Source: Nageia nagi (taxonomy: Eukaryota; Pinophyta). From it: DNA of 64,000 nucleotides. The notes beneath the pieces are model-generated. The model saw only the letters and a list, made by a program, of their open reading frames with translations, did not search any database and had not been told where the DNA came from. The DNA is taken from the NCBI GenBank assembly GCA_050084985.1, contig JBITNC010000002.1, positions 930,001 through 994,000 of the forward strand, written 5' to 3'. Below, piece by piece: positions 1-12,705 of this stretch. Each line of letters opens with the position of its first letter. Position 1 is the stretch's first letter. The translations under genes were made by a program, and so were the position numbers.

Positions 1-690
1 TATAATCAGGCTTTACATTCTTCTACTAACAAAACACCTTTTGAGACTTGTTTTGGTTATTTGCCAAAATCACCTTTCGATATGGCTTTTGCTTCAACAA
101 GTGATGGAGATATAGTTCTTCATAATGAGGAGGAGCGGGCAAAGAATTTTATTGAGAGGATCAAATTGATTCATCAAAAGGTAAAAGAACAGTTGGAGAA
201 GAGTCAGGCTAAGTATAAGGAGAGGCATGATCATCATCATGTGGATCATAAATTTTAGGTTGGGGATCAAGTATGGCTTCATCTCAGTAAGGAGAGATAG
301 CATGGTAAGGGAAAGAAGTTGAAACCAATAAGGTATGGTCCATTTACCATTATTGGTCAAGTTGGAGACAATGTGTTTCGATTGGACTTACCACCCTATA
401 TGCAAATGTATTCCATTATTAATGTTGAGAACTTGAAGTTGTATGAACCAACCTTAGTTGCAAAAGATACAGATGTTATGTTACCGATGAGGATTTAGCC
501 CCTGAGCACATGAATGTGTTGGTTAAGGATGCAGTAATGGAAAAGAAGTAATGATCATCTTGTAGTGGCATACATGAGGTGTGGCATATTGGAGTGAAGG
601 GCCAACATCCACACAAGGCCAAGTGGTATGCAGTTGATCGGGTGAGGGAGCTCTACCCTCACCTCATTTCATCATCCTAATTGCTTATGG
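1..690 (+). pseudogene. Ty3/gypsy integrase C-terminal end (partial, degenerate)
   Basis: This is the 3' end of a Ty3/gypsy pol gene; the rest lies outside the window. The reading frame opens inside the integrase core tail (NKTPFETCFGYLPKSP), followed by a charged helix and the integrase C-terminal barrel (VGDQVWLHLSKER, then KLKPIRYGPFTII and FRLDLPPYM), as seen in chromovirus-type plant gypsy elements. A final block around 604-660 (HKAKWYAVDRVRELYPHL) matches the usual end of pol in such elements. Two in-frame TAG codons (about 256 and 298) and a frameshift near 485 show that it is dead. Integrase would insert the cDNA copy into host DNA. Assignment to Ty3/gypsy integrase is firm; the sub-lineage is not. 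Confidence 0.85.
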
Positions 691-720
691 GGACAAAAGC
701 TCTCTCTCAATGGGGAGGAA

Positions 721-1800
<1,080 letters not shown>

Positions 1801-1859
1801 GTGAATTGATCCTAAGAAAAGGTTAAATTGAAATTTTAATCTTATAGTTTATGGATCAC

Positions 1860-2475
1860 AATCATTAACCATAACTAGTTTCACTGTATAGAGTAGTCGA
1901 CCAACAAGTAGTCATGTGAGTCTCCATGAGTTTGCCAACCCAAAGTAACCTACACTGTCAAGAAAAACCTGCAAGCTACAAGTAGATCATAAACAAGATC
2001 AGTTAGATGCATCATAGAAATATTCATATCAACATAGTATAAATGAACTAAGTAATGCCATCCATTAACTGATCATTGGTGCATTATAAGTTATCACAAA
2101 GATACCAAGCTAACACTTATAATCACCTACTACATATAAAACATGTGTTGATCAATAAAGCATAAGCACATACTAGTTCCTCACATATGGATAACCAAAT
2201 AGTGCAAAAATGCACATACTAATTCTTCACATAGTGATAACTAAAATAATGCATATGGTTTCTCACATATAGATAATGAAACAATGTCAAAATGCACATA
2301 CTAATTTCTTACATAGTGATGCTAGCAGAAACCAATTTGTACCATGAGTTCTTCATGCAGAGTGAACTAACCACAAAGGTGTGCATGATATGCTCAACAT
2401 AGTTCCTAACATAGAATGAACTAACCAAGAAGGTAATAAAATCATACAATAGTTCCTCACATAGAGCGACACCAA
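1860..2475. repeat. direct repeat, copy 1 (about 0.6 kb)
   Basis: This segment is repeated at 2983-3600 with an offset of about 1122 bp; both copies start with an AATTAACCAYAACTAGTTTC-like sequence. Inside each copy are shorter, diverged units of the type GCACATACTAATTCCTCACATAG, so the repeat itself is internally repetitive. No coding signal. It lies between the two gypsy/copia tails and may be copia 3' untranslated sequence duplicated together with the copia LTR. Confidence 0.8.
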
Positions 2476-2529
2476 TATCACTTTTAGGATACATTCAACT
2501 CCAACTAAACATAAACATAACAACAATTG

Positions 2530-2882
2530 CTAATCTCACATAAGATACTCAAAACATAATATAAAGTGGTTCATCCCTCTTTGGGAGTACATCCATTAAC
2601 TAAGATCTCATTACTCTTAGATGCACTCTCTTACAATCTACATTCTTACAACCATACCATGAGCATAACTTTGCTCCTAAAATTTGTGTGATATACAAGA
2701 GAGAAGGTCCTTTATTTATAAGATAAAATCTCTACCTTAAGCTCATTTTTACTCAAAAGTAGGGTTAAGGTTTCACAATATAATATTTATTAAGAACTTA
2801 AAGGTATCTAATGATACTTTAAGTGTTTATGAGTTTACATTGAAGAATATTAATTCACAATATTGCATTACAAATTCTAACA
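2530..2882 (-). repeat. candidate 3' LTR of a minus-strand Ty1/copia element
   Basis: Read on the minus strand, a polypurine tract at 2894-2883 (CTTAAGGGGGAG) is followed at once by TGTTAGAATTTG, the classic start of many plant copia LTRs. A TATA box (TATAAATAAAGG, minus strand, near 2711-2722) lies inside. The far end near 2530 is uncertain and no partner LTR was found. The copia RNase H tails at 3695-3790 and 4098-4169 are on the same strand and upstream, as expected. Confidence 0.6.
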
Positions 2883-2982
2883 CTCCCCCTTAAGGTAATA
2901 TTGGGATAGAGCATAGAAGAAGTAGAAAGAGAGAGTTCTCCTCCAAAGAAATACTTACCATTTGACAAAATGGTTTACAATA

Positions 2983-3600
2983 CAATAATTAACCACAACT
3001 AGTTTCATTGTATAGAGTAGTTGACGAACAACAAGTAGTCATGTGAGTCTCCATTAGTCTGCTAACCCGAAGTAACTTGCATTGTCAAAAAGAAACTTGC
3101 AAGCTACAAGTAGCTCATAAACAAGATCAATTATATGCATCATATAAACATTCATATCAACATAGTATAAATGAACTAAGTAATGCCATCCATTAACTGA
3201 TCATTAATGCGCTATAAGTTATCACAAAGATACAAAGCTAACACTTATAATCACCTACTATAAATAAAACATGTGTTGGTCAATAGAGCATAAATACATA
3301 TGAGTTCTTCACATATGGATAACCAAATATTGCAAAAATGCACATACTGATTCCTCACATAGTGATAGCTGAAACAGTGCATATGGTTTCTCACATATGG
3401 ATAATCAAATAGTGACAAAATGCACATACTAATTTCTCACATAGTGATGCTAGTAGAAACCAATTTGTACCATGAGTTCCTCATGCAGAGCGAATTGACC
3501 ATGAAGGTGTACATAATATGCTCAACATAGTTCCTCACACAGAGTGAACTAACCATAAAGGTAATAAAATCATATAATAGTTTCTCACATAGAATGGACA
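2983..3600. repeat. direct repeat, copy 2 (about 0.6 kb)
   Basis: Partner of the repeat at 1860-2475, sharing the same order of short internal units, with scattered substitutions. It lies between the copia polypurine tract and the copia RNase H tail, so it probably belongs to the copia 3' untranslated region. Confidence 0.8.
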
Positions 3601-3694
3601 AACCACAAAGGTGTACATAAAGATCAACATTATACAGGAAAAAATCCTTCTAGGGATGAAGTTTTCATCACCAATATGAATTAAACACAAGAAT

Positions 3695-3790
3695 TTAAAC
3701 TTCACTTCCCTTTAAAGACAACTTCACTAACCATAAAAAACTTTTAAAGTGTGCACAACATAGTTTCTGAAGTGGTCTAGTGAATAAATC
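3695..3790 (-). pseudogene. Ty1/copia RNase H C-terminal tail
   Basis: On the minus strand this short frame reads DLFTRPLQK, then a stretch ending LVKLSLKGSEV, then a stop. It is the recognisable end of copia pol (the consensus is an Asp-Ile/Leu-Phe-Thr-Lys/Arg-Pro-Leu block followed by a Leu-Gly/Trp-Met/Leu-Val block). The polypurine tract follows about 0.8 kb downstream, with the internal direct repeat between. Sequence upstream is too decayed to follow. Only the C-terminal end of RNase H is visible. Confidence 0.7.
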
Positions 3791-4097
3791 AAAGAGATAA
3801 AGTTAGATGAATAGTGTTGTAGTTATTTCATCAAGAACTTTTTTTTTAAATAATGTGCTTGGATTTGGGTTGTACTATAAGTCATCATGAATATGCCAAA
3901 CCAATACTTATAGTCAACCATACAAGAATTCAACAATAATTCAAAAAATATGCTTGGATTTATGATGCACTATAAATAGTGACTTATTCATACTTTTATT
4001 TAAAAAAAAAGGAAGTAGCTACATTATAAAATGTGCTTGGGTTTTGAATGAGTCATCAATAATGACTTCATACATATTATAATAACAAATAAAGAAT

Positions 4098-4169
4098 TCA
4101 ACCAATACTCCCTTTTGAAGGATACTTCACCAAACCAACTTCAGAAAGGGACTTGGTGAATAAAGGATG
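4098..4169 (-). pseudogene. second Ty1/copia RNase H tail (shortened)
   Basis: The minus-strand frame reads HPLFTKSLSEVGLVKYPSKG followed by a stop. It resembles the tail at 3695-3790 but lacks the residues between the FTKSL and GLV blocks. It suggests a second, internally deleted copia end or a tandem duplication of the pol end. Confidence 0.5.
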
Positions 4170-7082
4170 CATATTTTTTGAATAGGAAAGTCCATTTTAT
4201 ACCAGAGCTTTTGATTGCAATGATTGAGATTATGGTCCATCTTCTTCATGAATCACAAAAGGTTCAAATGCTATTTCTTTTGAAATGTGAATACCAAAGT
4301 GTCAAAGGATATCCTCATACATGGATGCCTTTTTCTTTCCTTTTTCTTTTAGTCATCACATCTTGCAATGATTATTGCTTGCATTGTGCCTAATTTGTAT
4401 CTCTTTCTCTTTTGCTTATATTTCCCACATTTTTCATAGTTAGCAGTTCCTTTTGCTCAGCCAAGAGTTCATTGTAATACTGTATGCATACATCTTTTTT
4501 TCTTTGCATCATATCATAAATATGGCCATTATCTCCATCTTGATCTTTATCACAACCAATTTGTGGTGAAGGTAGGCACTATAAGTCTGCCCATATGATT
4601 GTTTCCTAATTAGAATTCAAGGAAGCAATTCCCATGTTTGCAACAAAATTCTCTATGGAATTCATAATGATCAACCTATCACTCATGATTAAATTATCCC
4701 ATTTAATAGTCGAGATGAGAGAAAAAATAGCACAGTGATACACTATCACTTAATCATCATGTGTTTTATCAGTATTATCATTATTGCAATCTTGACATGA
4801 CATTACGTGTATGACATCTAATCAATTAAAAGATTTGAAGGTGAGATATTTTTATCTCCACAGATTTGTTGTCCAATAAATCCTTTTCTTTACCTATCCT
4901 AATTATTATATTTTGATCATATCAAGTCTTTTTCATTATAAATAGCCGTAAATAATCCTCACTTTTCATTCAATGCTTTGCATTTGCAATTTTAGCTAAA
5001 ATCTTTTTTCTTTGTTATCCTTCATGGATGTTTCTCAATTTCATACCCTACCAAGCAATATCCAAGATAACATAGTGCATCAAAACATTCATGTAGCATT
5101 AGAGAATCGCTCTTTTATCGCTTCTGAGGCCTTATTGCAATAATGACTAGTATTTCTTCAATTGTACCCAGATGATCATTATGGTATCTACATGATCCTT
5201 CATCTCAATCATGATGATCATGTTCACCAATTATTTTATTTGCTCAATCAATCCTATTGGACATGGCATATAATGGTTTATACCTTGTTCATTTGTTATC
5301 TTTTGCAATTCGTACGTTACATCAAACTACCTTCCCTGCACCCACAGGAGTATTTTGAACCACTCACTATTGCATGGGCAGTTCATCAGCATAGTCTATA
5401 GTGGTCATCCACTTACTCTTTTCTCGTTACTTGGCAAGGTAGATATCGAATTTTACATCATCAATTTTCTTTTTCTTATCACTTTCCACCTTTTTGACAT
5501 CAATATCTTTTAGAATTTGGCACATCAGATTCTAACACATTTGAAGATGATGCTAATTTTTCTAATTCTAGTGACCATTTAGCATACTGAGTGCCAAATG
5601 TGTTGTAAGTGCCATCCACTTGGGCTTGTTAGTGGGAATCTTTTCTAGCTTTTTAATGAAGTATGTAATTCATGTCTCACATCTTTGATTAATCAATTAA
5701 TGGTCAAGTACATTGTTACATTAGTCTTTATACTTTCATGCTTGATCCATTTTGATGTTTCCATTTATGATTGATGATCTAGTTATTTTGTAATTCTATA
5801 AGTTTATTTCATTCTATTTGATCACCATTGCTTTTAACTTATATATGATACCCTGATAGAAATCTGACTCATTTTTCATTTATCATGGATATAACCATTT
5901 TCTATGGTCTTTTAGTGGATCTTCCCCAAGAAATTCTTTATCAACACATTCAAGGTCGAGTCATACAATGTGCTTGCATTATGTTGCAGATTGCTTTACG
6001 ACAAAACTTGATTCGCATACAAGGTCCTCAAATTCCCTATTGAAGGGCCATCTATTTTATCCATCAATTGGAGGATGTCAATTAGTTTCACCTCATAATC
6101 ATATTTGTTTTACGTCCAAATTGGACATGAAAGATCATCTTTTACTATTCTTTGACATTGTTTGTCTTCCATTTTTTGCATTATCTAGTTCCTCCCATGC
6201 TACATCCTCAGGACTACTACCACCTCTATATCATTGCATTCATAATATGGCAACATGATCTTCACTGGGAGTTCGCTTATATTTCATGACTAACTCGAGA
6301 AGGGGATCAATGGGTGTACTACCCATTTTTCAATATCAGATATCATTTTTCCCTTATCACTCATGCTACTTTGTTTAATATTCTTAGTTTTTCTATCATA
6401 GATCTTGATAGTTCTAACTCCAACTATCCTAATCACGTAGATGATTCTGCTTAGATTAGTTATCCACTTAGGCATGTCAATGGAACTTTTGCAAAATTAA
6501 TAAACAAATATTTGTGCTTCAATCTTGTATTAAATTTTTATTGGATAAATTTCCAAATTTACAAGATAAGTGAAAATTCTTCAATGTCACAAATACAATA
6601 ATGTCAACTTAACTATGTCACTATTAAAGATGTCTTAACAAGTCAAAAGTTAACTTCTATATAATTAAAGAGAACATAAGTTGAACTTGTTCAATCAAGG
6701 AGAAGGGCAAACCTTTTTAACTCCTCCATTAAAAAATTTACAACTATGGATATTAAGAGTACTACCATAATGTTAACAAAAGTTATCATTTAATCAATGA
6801 TACAAGATTTATAATTGCATAGATTAATGTGCACATTCTCATCCTAATTCATAAAAATGATTATTTGTATAAACTATTTACATCATCATACATGAGCAAG
6901 AATAATCAACATGTGCATAATCAAATATCCAAATCTCCAACATTTTATTGTCACCATATAACCAACAAAGGGAGTAATATTGAGGTTGTTTTTTCATGAA
7001 TTAAGCCTTCATTTGGATGCCCGCAAGGTGGAGCTCAAGTCCTACCAATCTTCAACTAGTTTCCCTTGGACAATAATATACT
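4170..7082. other. unassigned AT-rich region
   Basis: About 2.9 kb without a recognisable gene. Plus-strand open stretches at 5162-5401 and 5968-6258 are connected through stops and frameshifts to weakly similar, aromatic-rich peptides, but no family could be named. The minus strand carries no better frame. It may be decayed copia interior or another dead element. Confidence 0.4.
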
Positions 7083-7190
7083 CTCACAAGGAGAAATACT
7101 AGCTATTTTTTAAGGTTTTGATGTTTATTGGATCAACCAAATTAATTATCTTAATTAGGTTTTCAATTTTCTTCTTTGGTTATCAACATA
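7083..7190. repeat. 108-bp dispersed repeat, copy 1
   Basis: The segment runs from AAGGAGAAATACTAGC to a block reading AATTAATTATCTTAATTAGG. Two further copies lie head to tail at 8865-9048. No coding content. Confidence 0.75.
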
Positions 7191-7739
7191 ATCCCTAAAT
7201 GGACATGCGGACATGTGGTATCACTACACACATACTTTTCCACCTATATGGAGTTATATCTAGACCAACATTAGACTTAAGGGCAATTGAGAAGTACAAA
7301 CTTTTTACCACTTGGATCAATGGACTAAAAGGTTTCAGTTTGCCTTGTTCTCACCTCATGGCTTCCCAAACAAGTCATGTTGCGGAATAAAAAAAATGTT
7401 GGATGTGTTCATTTTAGGGGGTTACACTTTTATTGTTTGCATGATTTGCAAAACATATAAAGTAAATGTGCATAAATGAAATATCATCCAAGAATCATCT
7501 ATAAGAATGAACTTAAGAGTCCAATGGGTTTTGTCACAACCCCTAATGGAACTCTTGACATAGGTTCATAATTTTTAAGTAACAAAATAAGGAATACTCC
7601 CCTTTTTTACTTAAAAATGTATACACAATTAATTGTTATATGCATTTATGATAAGGAGTTTTCCCCTTTTAAAATACATTTAGCAAAATTAATGCAAAAA
7701 ATGCTAAGAGATTCAAATAATTAATTTATCTTCAGAAAC

Positions 7740-8860
7740 TCTCACTAGGATGTCAGTTGCCCACAACACTTTAGATCAACTCTATCAACTGTATATAGAT
7801 GAGTTTGTTCCTCCACAAAATACTAAAAGAATTGAAGCATTAAAGTGGATAACAAAAAAGTAGCGTTGTGACTTAGCATAGATTGAAGCCTATAGTTAGC
7901 AATTCAAAAGTTGATTTATGATGCAAGCAGTGAAAATAGTGATACTGCTAAAATTAAGTTCTTATAATCTCTTCCATATAATTTTTTTGACAAGGTTTAT
8001 TAGTATTTATTTATTAGAGAAACCAATGTCACTGACTTGTCCATTACAAATTTGATTTACATTGTGCAACAAGTCAAGCAACTCATTTCTGATACAAGAG
8101 TAATGCAAAAATTGAGCAAACATCAAGCTAATAAGCTTGCTCCCATGTATCCAAAAATTGCTCTTTATGGTTGTAAACCATATGTCCAATCAAAGTAGTA
8201 GCAAAAAAGGAAGAGAAAGGTCACTCTCCAACATCGCACTTTCCCCAGAAAGCATTCCTTTGCACCCAAAAAATGATTTCTTCATCATCATCATATTCCA
8301 TAGAAAGGTTTTGATAAAATCATCTGTTATATCTATAACCAACCTAGCCATAAAGCTTCCCAGCGTAAGTGTAAAAACTCTACTCTTAAAGCTGTGTATG
8401 ACAATACCTTAGCAAAAGCATGATGGGATGTAGTTCAAGAAGGGGAAGATTTGTTTAACGATGAAAAAATTTGGGAACTAGTCATAGAAAATTATTTAAA
8501 TAATACAGATAACTATAACTCAGATTCTAACTTTGATGAAAGTGATCAAAAACAGTGTGAAAATCTAGTCAAAGCTCTTTACTATGCAAACAAAAAAGTA
8601 AGCTTTGCATTCATGTAAAAAGAAATCAAAGAGAAAGAACTATCAAACCTTCATGGAATAGAGGACAAGGGTTTGATGGTAATAGAGGAAGAGGTAGACT
8701 TGATCAAAGAGATCCAAAAATTAGTTTTGAATAATTGAAGCCAAAAAAGGAAAATAGCCTATTAGAAGTGAAACACCACCAGTGTATAAAGCTCTAATTC
8801 TAGATAATCCTACTAGAGTTTCAGTAGAATATAAACCACCTATAGTCTGAATGAAAAATA
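7740..8860 (+). pseudogene. endogenous pararetrovirus coat-protein segment (copy 1a)
   Basis: A plus-strand fragment homologous to the minus-strand coat-protein regions at 27,857-28,380, 10,180-11,157 and 32,345-33,480. The start (QLYQLYIDEFVPPQNTKR) matches the fragment at 27,822-28,010. A degraded zinc knuckle lies near 8325-8375, where two of the expected Cys residues and the Gly are replaced (CYIYNQPSHK). A CCHC knuckle is typical of Caulimoviridae coat proteins, where it binds the pregenomic RNA. An acidic stretch follows. Several stops and frameshifts make it non-functional. Old integrated copy. Confidence 0.7.
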
Positions 8861-8864
8861 AATT

Positions 8865-9048
8865 CAAATATTTTATTGGATCGACCAAATTAATTATCTT
8901 ATTTAGGTTTTTAGTTTTCCTCCTAGGTTATCTACTTTTAAGGAGAAATACTAGCTATTTTTCAAGGTTCTAATATTTATTGGATTGGTCAAATTAATTA
9001 TCTTAATTAGGTTTTCAATTTTTCTCTTAGGTTATCTACTTTCAAGTC
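8865..9048. repeat. dispersed repeat, copies 2 and 3 in tandem
   Basis: Two head-to-tail copies (about 8865-8935 and 8938-9048) of the repeat first seen at 7083-7190, sharing blocks such as AATTAATTATCTTAATTAGG. They separate the viral coat-protein segment from the movement-protein segment, so they mark a rearrangement point in the integrated virus. Confidence 0.75.
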
Positions 9049-9049
9049 T

Positions 9050-10170
9050 TTTGTCAGGCCTCATGTTAAAGTTGTAGAACTTGACTTAAAGTATACTATA
9101 GGAAAACTTTATCAAACCAGTTTGCTCCCAATTTTACCTCAATTTGAAATAGATTATATCAGATCTCATTAGGATGTAAATTATGTTCATTTTGGTCTCA
9201 TCCATGTTTATATTAGACCTCAAGTCCCTTAGAATGTAAGATCAATTTCTTACTTAGCTTTGTGTGATAAAAGACAAAAAATATTTGAGCATGCCTATCA
9301 ATTATCTTCATTCTTTAGGTTAAATGAAGAAGTCATTTATTATGAGCTATATCCTAATCTTATGGTTAGCACAAGAGATAGAGAATGCATAGAGGTTAAA
9401 CATGGAAGCTTAAATTGTTGGGGTTTGTTGTACAATGTTTATGGTATAGAGATGTTTGGTGAATTTAATTTTGTCAATTTCAATATTCAAATATTGTATT
9501 CAATGATGAATACACACCACCCAAAAATTCTAAAAACACTTATGCATAACCATTTTCAAGAATAGTCAAGTTATAGAAGGGTGTTATTAGTAATATGCAG
9601 ATCCCTTCCTCTTAGTAGTTAGATTGGCTAAAACCAACCAGACTACTATTCATAGAATCTCTAGGAATAATGTACAAATACTTTCTCGATCTCTTATAAG
9701 ATCATTATCCAGTGTAAGCAACTCCTCTTACAAGATTGCTTCATGTTCTTATAAAAGGAAGTCAAGTGCAAATTTTTTTGATACACATCAAAATTCTGAT
9801 TATATACAATATGAGACATGTGAGTATTATAGCTAAAGTGCAAGAACCAAATATAGTAAAAAGGTTAGGAAGTTTCCCTCCTACCATAATGAATTTACCT
9901 AGAGAGAACTTTATCCTATTTATAGAGTCAAATGGTTAGAAATATATAGTGCATGGTAGATGGCCCCTCATTTAGGGTCAATTTTTAGATTCAAATGGTA
10001 CTTGTCAATACTTTGCATATGCAGTCAAGAAGGATAATCAGGTTATACTTAATGACTATCAGCAAAGAAATTTCATCATTAGATTTTGTTACCATATGGC
10101 AAAAAATCTAGATGATCTCCATAAGGATTTGTTGTAGATTAAAGCTGAGGCTAACCTTATATTTGAATTT
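9050..10170 (+). pseudogene. endogenous pararetrovirus movement-protein segment (copy 1a)
   Basis: A plus-strand fragment resembling the 30K-superfamily movement proteins of Caulimoviridae, which modify plasmodesmata for cell-to-cell spread. The core is HFGLIHVYIRPQV, then a LALCDKR block, then the VSTRDRECIEV and NCWGLLYNVYG blocks (9260-9565 is the longest open part). The minus-strand copies at 28,911-29,255 and 33,480-34,850 align with it. After about 10,170 the sequence switches to an inverted coat-protein segment. Stops and frameshifts interrupt it throughout. Confidence 0.7.
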
Positions 10171-10179
10171 ATTTTCAAG

Positions 10180-11157
10180 ATAGGCCTTTGGTGGCTCAAA
10201 TTCAATAGAAACTCTTGGGTTTTCTAAGGCTGGAGTTTTATAAACAGGTGGAGTTTCACTTCTGATAGGCTACTTACCTCTCTTGGCTTTAATTATTCTG
10301 GAACTAATTTTTAGTTCTATTTTTTCTATTCTTCCTCTTCTTCTATTTCCATCAAATCTCTATCCTCTATTCCATGGAGGCTTGAAAGCTCTACCTCTTT
10401 GCTTTTCACCATACATGAATGCAAAATTTTGTTGTTCATTTGCATGATAAAGAGCTTTTATCAAGTTTTCACATTGTTCCTATTCACTCTCATTAGAGGA
10501 GTTAGAATCCACATACTTTGTATTATTTAATAAATTTTCTTCTATAATGGGTTCCCATATATTCTCATCATTAAATAAATTCTCACCTTTTTGGACCACA
10601 TCCCACCATGCTTCTACTGAAGGGTCTGCATAGATAGTTTTAATTGCTAAATTTTTACATTTGCATTGAGGAGCTTTGTGACCTGGTTGGTTACAGATGT
10701 AACAAATAATTTTTTTAGGTGAAGTGCATTATGGGAATTTACAATGATAAATAAATCTATATTTTGGAACAAATGAGTGTTTTCTAGGAAATGTATGGCA
10801 TTGTAGGGTGACTTTTCTCTTGTTTTTTCTGATGACTCTTGGATTGAACATAAGGCTTACAACCATAGGGTGCTATTTTTGGATACATTAAAGCAAGTTT
10901 ATTGGCTTGGTGCTTACTTAATTTTTGCATAGCCCTTGTATATAAAATAAACTATTTGACTTGTTGCTGGACAATATATATTTGATTAGTGATAGACACA
11001 TCAGTAACAGATGTATCTCTAACAAACAAATACTGATAAACCCTATCAAATAGGTTGTAAGAAAGAGATTTTAAGAATTTGATCTTAGTTGTGTCACTAT
11101 TTTTACTTCCCACATCATAAATTAATTTCCTAAACTATTGGCTATATGATTCAATAT
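10180..11157 (-). pseudogene. endogenous pararetrovirus coat protein, C-terminal half (copy 1b)
   Basis: Read on the minus strand, this contains an intact-looking zinc knuckle at about 10,704-10,659 (CYICNQPGHK, then APQCKCKN), an acidic Asn/Glu/Ser-rich stretch, and a basic Arg/Gly-rich segment. Its upstream half is at 27,857-28,380. The two halves are separated by the 16.7 kb Tat-lineage LTR element, and the AATAT at 11,153-11,157 is repeated at 27,852-27,856. The insertion therefore happened after viral integration. Scattered stop codons (for example the one before the basic region) show decay. Confidence 0.75.
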
Positions 11158-12007
11158 TGTTGCAGTGAAAATAAAGTTAGAATGTAGAATAACATGAAAT
11201 ACAAATTATTCTTAAATCTTCACTGAACCTCAAATTATATAAAATAGATAAATATGTTGTAATCGTAAAATGATATTGATTTTCAGTTCAAACTACAATT
11301 TTCCCTTAGAAGGGACTTTTACAAATACCATTTGCCAAAACAAGAGTATTAGATCTCCATTATTTTTGATTTGCTTGCTTCTTTCCTAGATATGAACAAC
11401 CTGTAAATCCTACACACATGCAAAAGACAATAACATCAAAGCATCTATGTATGACATGAATTAAATTGAAACTAGCATAAAATAATAAAATGTATGAGCT
11501 CACAAGATTTTGGCAGCATTACCCTACTTTAAAAATGGGTCAAGATTCTCCCTAATTTGCTTTCTATTAGCTTGTATTTATAGATTTTGGATGGGATGTT
11601 CAAATGCTGGTAAGAGGAAGTAAACAGCCACCGTAGGTCGTAACTGACCCCCTCTATCCACATCATCTTGGAAAGTTGAAACATTTCAACTTTCTCTCGC
11701 TATTTTGGCTTCTTGGTTCAGCTATTATAGAGTCACTGATGATTGCAATACGAACACCGATGACTGACTCAAAATGTCGATGACTATCTTAGGTCGTTGG
11801 TGACTGGTTTTTAATTTTATGAAAATATTAAAATGATCGCCTAATAGCCAATTTTACCTAAAAAGAGTCATGTGACCACCTGTTTCGCATGTACTCGATG
11901 GGGGCTATCCAAAAATAGGGTTTTTAGACCTATTTTATATTGTTGCAAAGAGTTATGATTATTTTAATGTTTACTAGTTAAGAAGGGGACATTTTTAGGT
12001 GTCTACA
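11158..12007 (-). repeat. 3' LTR of the Tat-lineage element
   Basis: 850 bp, the same length as the copy at 27,002-27,851, and clearly homologous throughout, with scattered mostly transition-type differences. On the element strand it begins TGTAGACACC and ends TGCAACA. It contains several short motifs of the form GTCACYGATG/GTCGATGAC, which also recur in the element interior. Confidence 0.95.
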
Positions 12008-12022
12008 TTTTGCCCCTTTTTG
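12008..12022 (-). other. polypurine tract of the Tat-lineage element
   Basis: On the element strand CAAAAAGGGGCAAAA directly precedes the TG of the 3' LTR. This is the expected plus-strand primer for reverse transcription. Confidence 0.9.
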
Positions 12023-12705
12023 AATTATCAACCGAAAATGCAGTTGATAATTTCAAAAATATAGAATGAAAAGCTTTGTTGCTTTTTTATGATATAAGTT
12101 TTGACTCAATTTCTTAGATGAATCAAAATTATGATAAAATGTGTTTTGATTTTACATTTGATGTAGTTTTGAAAACAAATTTGAATATATTTTAAAAGTG
12201 ACTATTTTCGGTATGACAATGTGTTGAGCTTGTGTGACAGTTGCATGACATTTCTATTATGTCATTTTGCATGTCTAAGCACACATGTACCATATAAGTC
12301 CTCTTTAGTATATGAGTTTGATGGTGTTGTCTTTTGTCCCGACAACAAGGTTTCAAGATGATCTCCTGTAATAATGATACATCATATTTTATCGAATTTT
12401 GATTTCCTTGACCAATTCAAGGTTACTTTGAGAAAATTTTAACGTTCTCATGGCTATTCCCTAAATGCAATGTTTTACTTCCAATCACCAATGTTTAGTG
12501 GTGATAGTTGATGTTTGTCTTAGAGTCATCGATGTTTAGAAACAGTCACCGGTGTCCGTCTTCAAGTCACCAACATGTTTCAAAAAGAAAAAATTTTGAC
12601 TTTTTCTTATTCCTTTCTTTTTAGCTGTCACTTTCATTGTCAGCCAACATGAGTTTCCCTTGCGATCTCATTGATTTCCAGTCGTTGATATTTGTTACGA
12701 TCACC

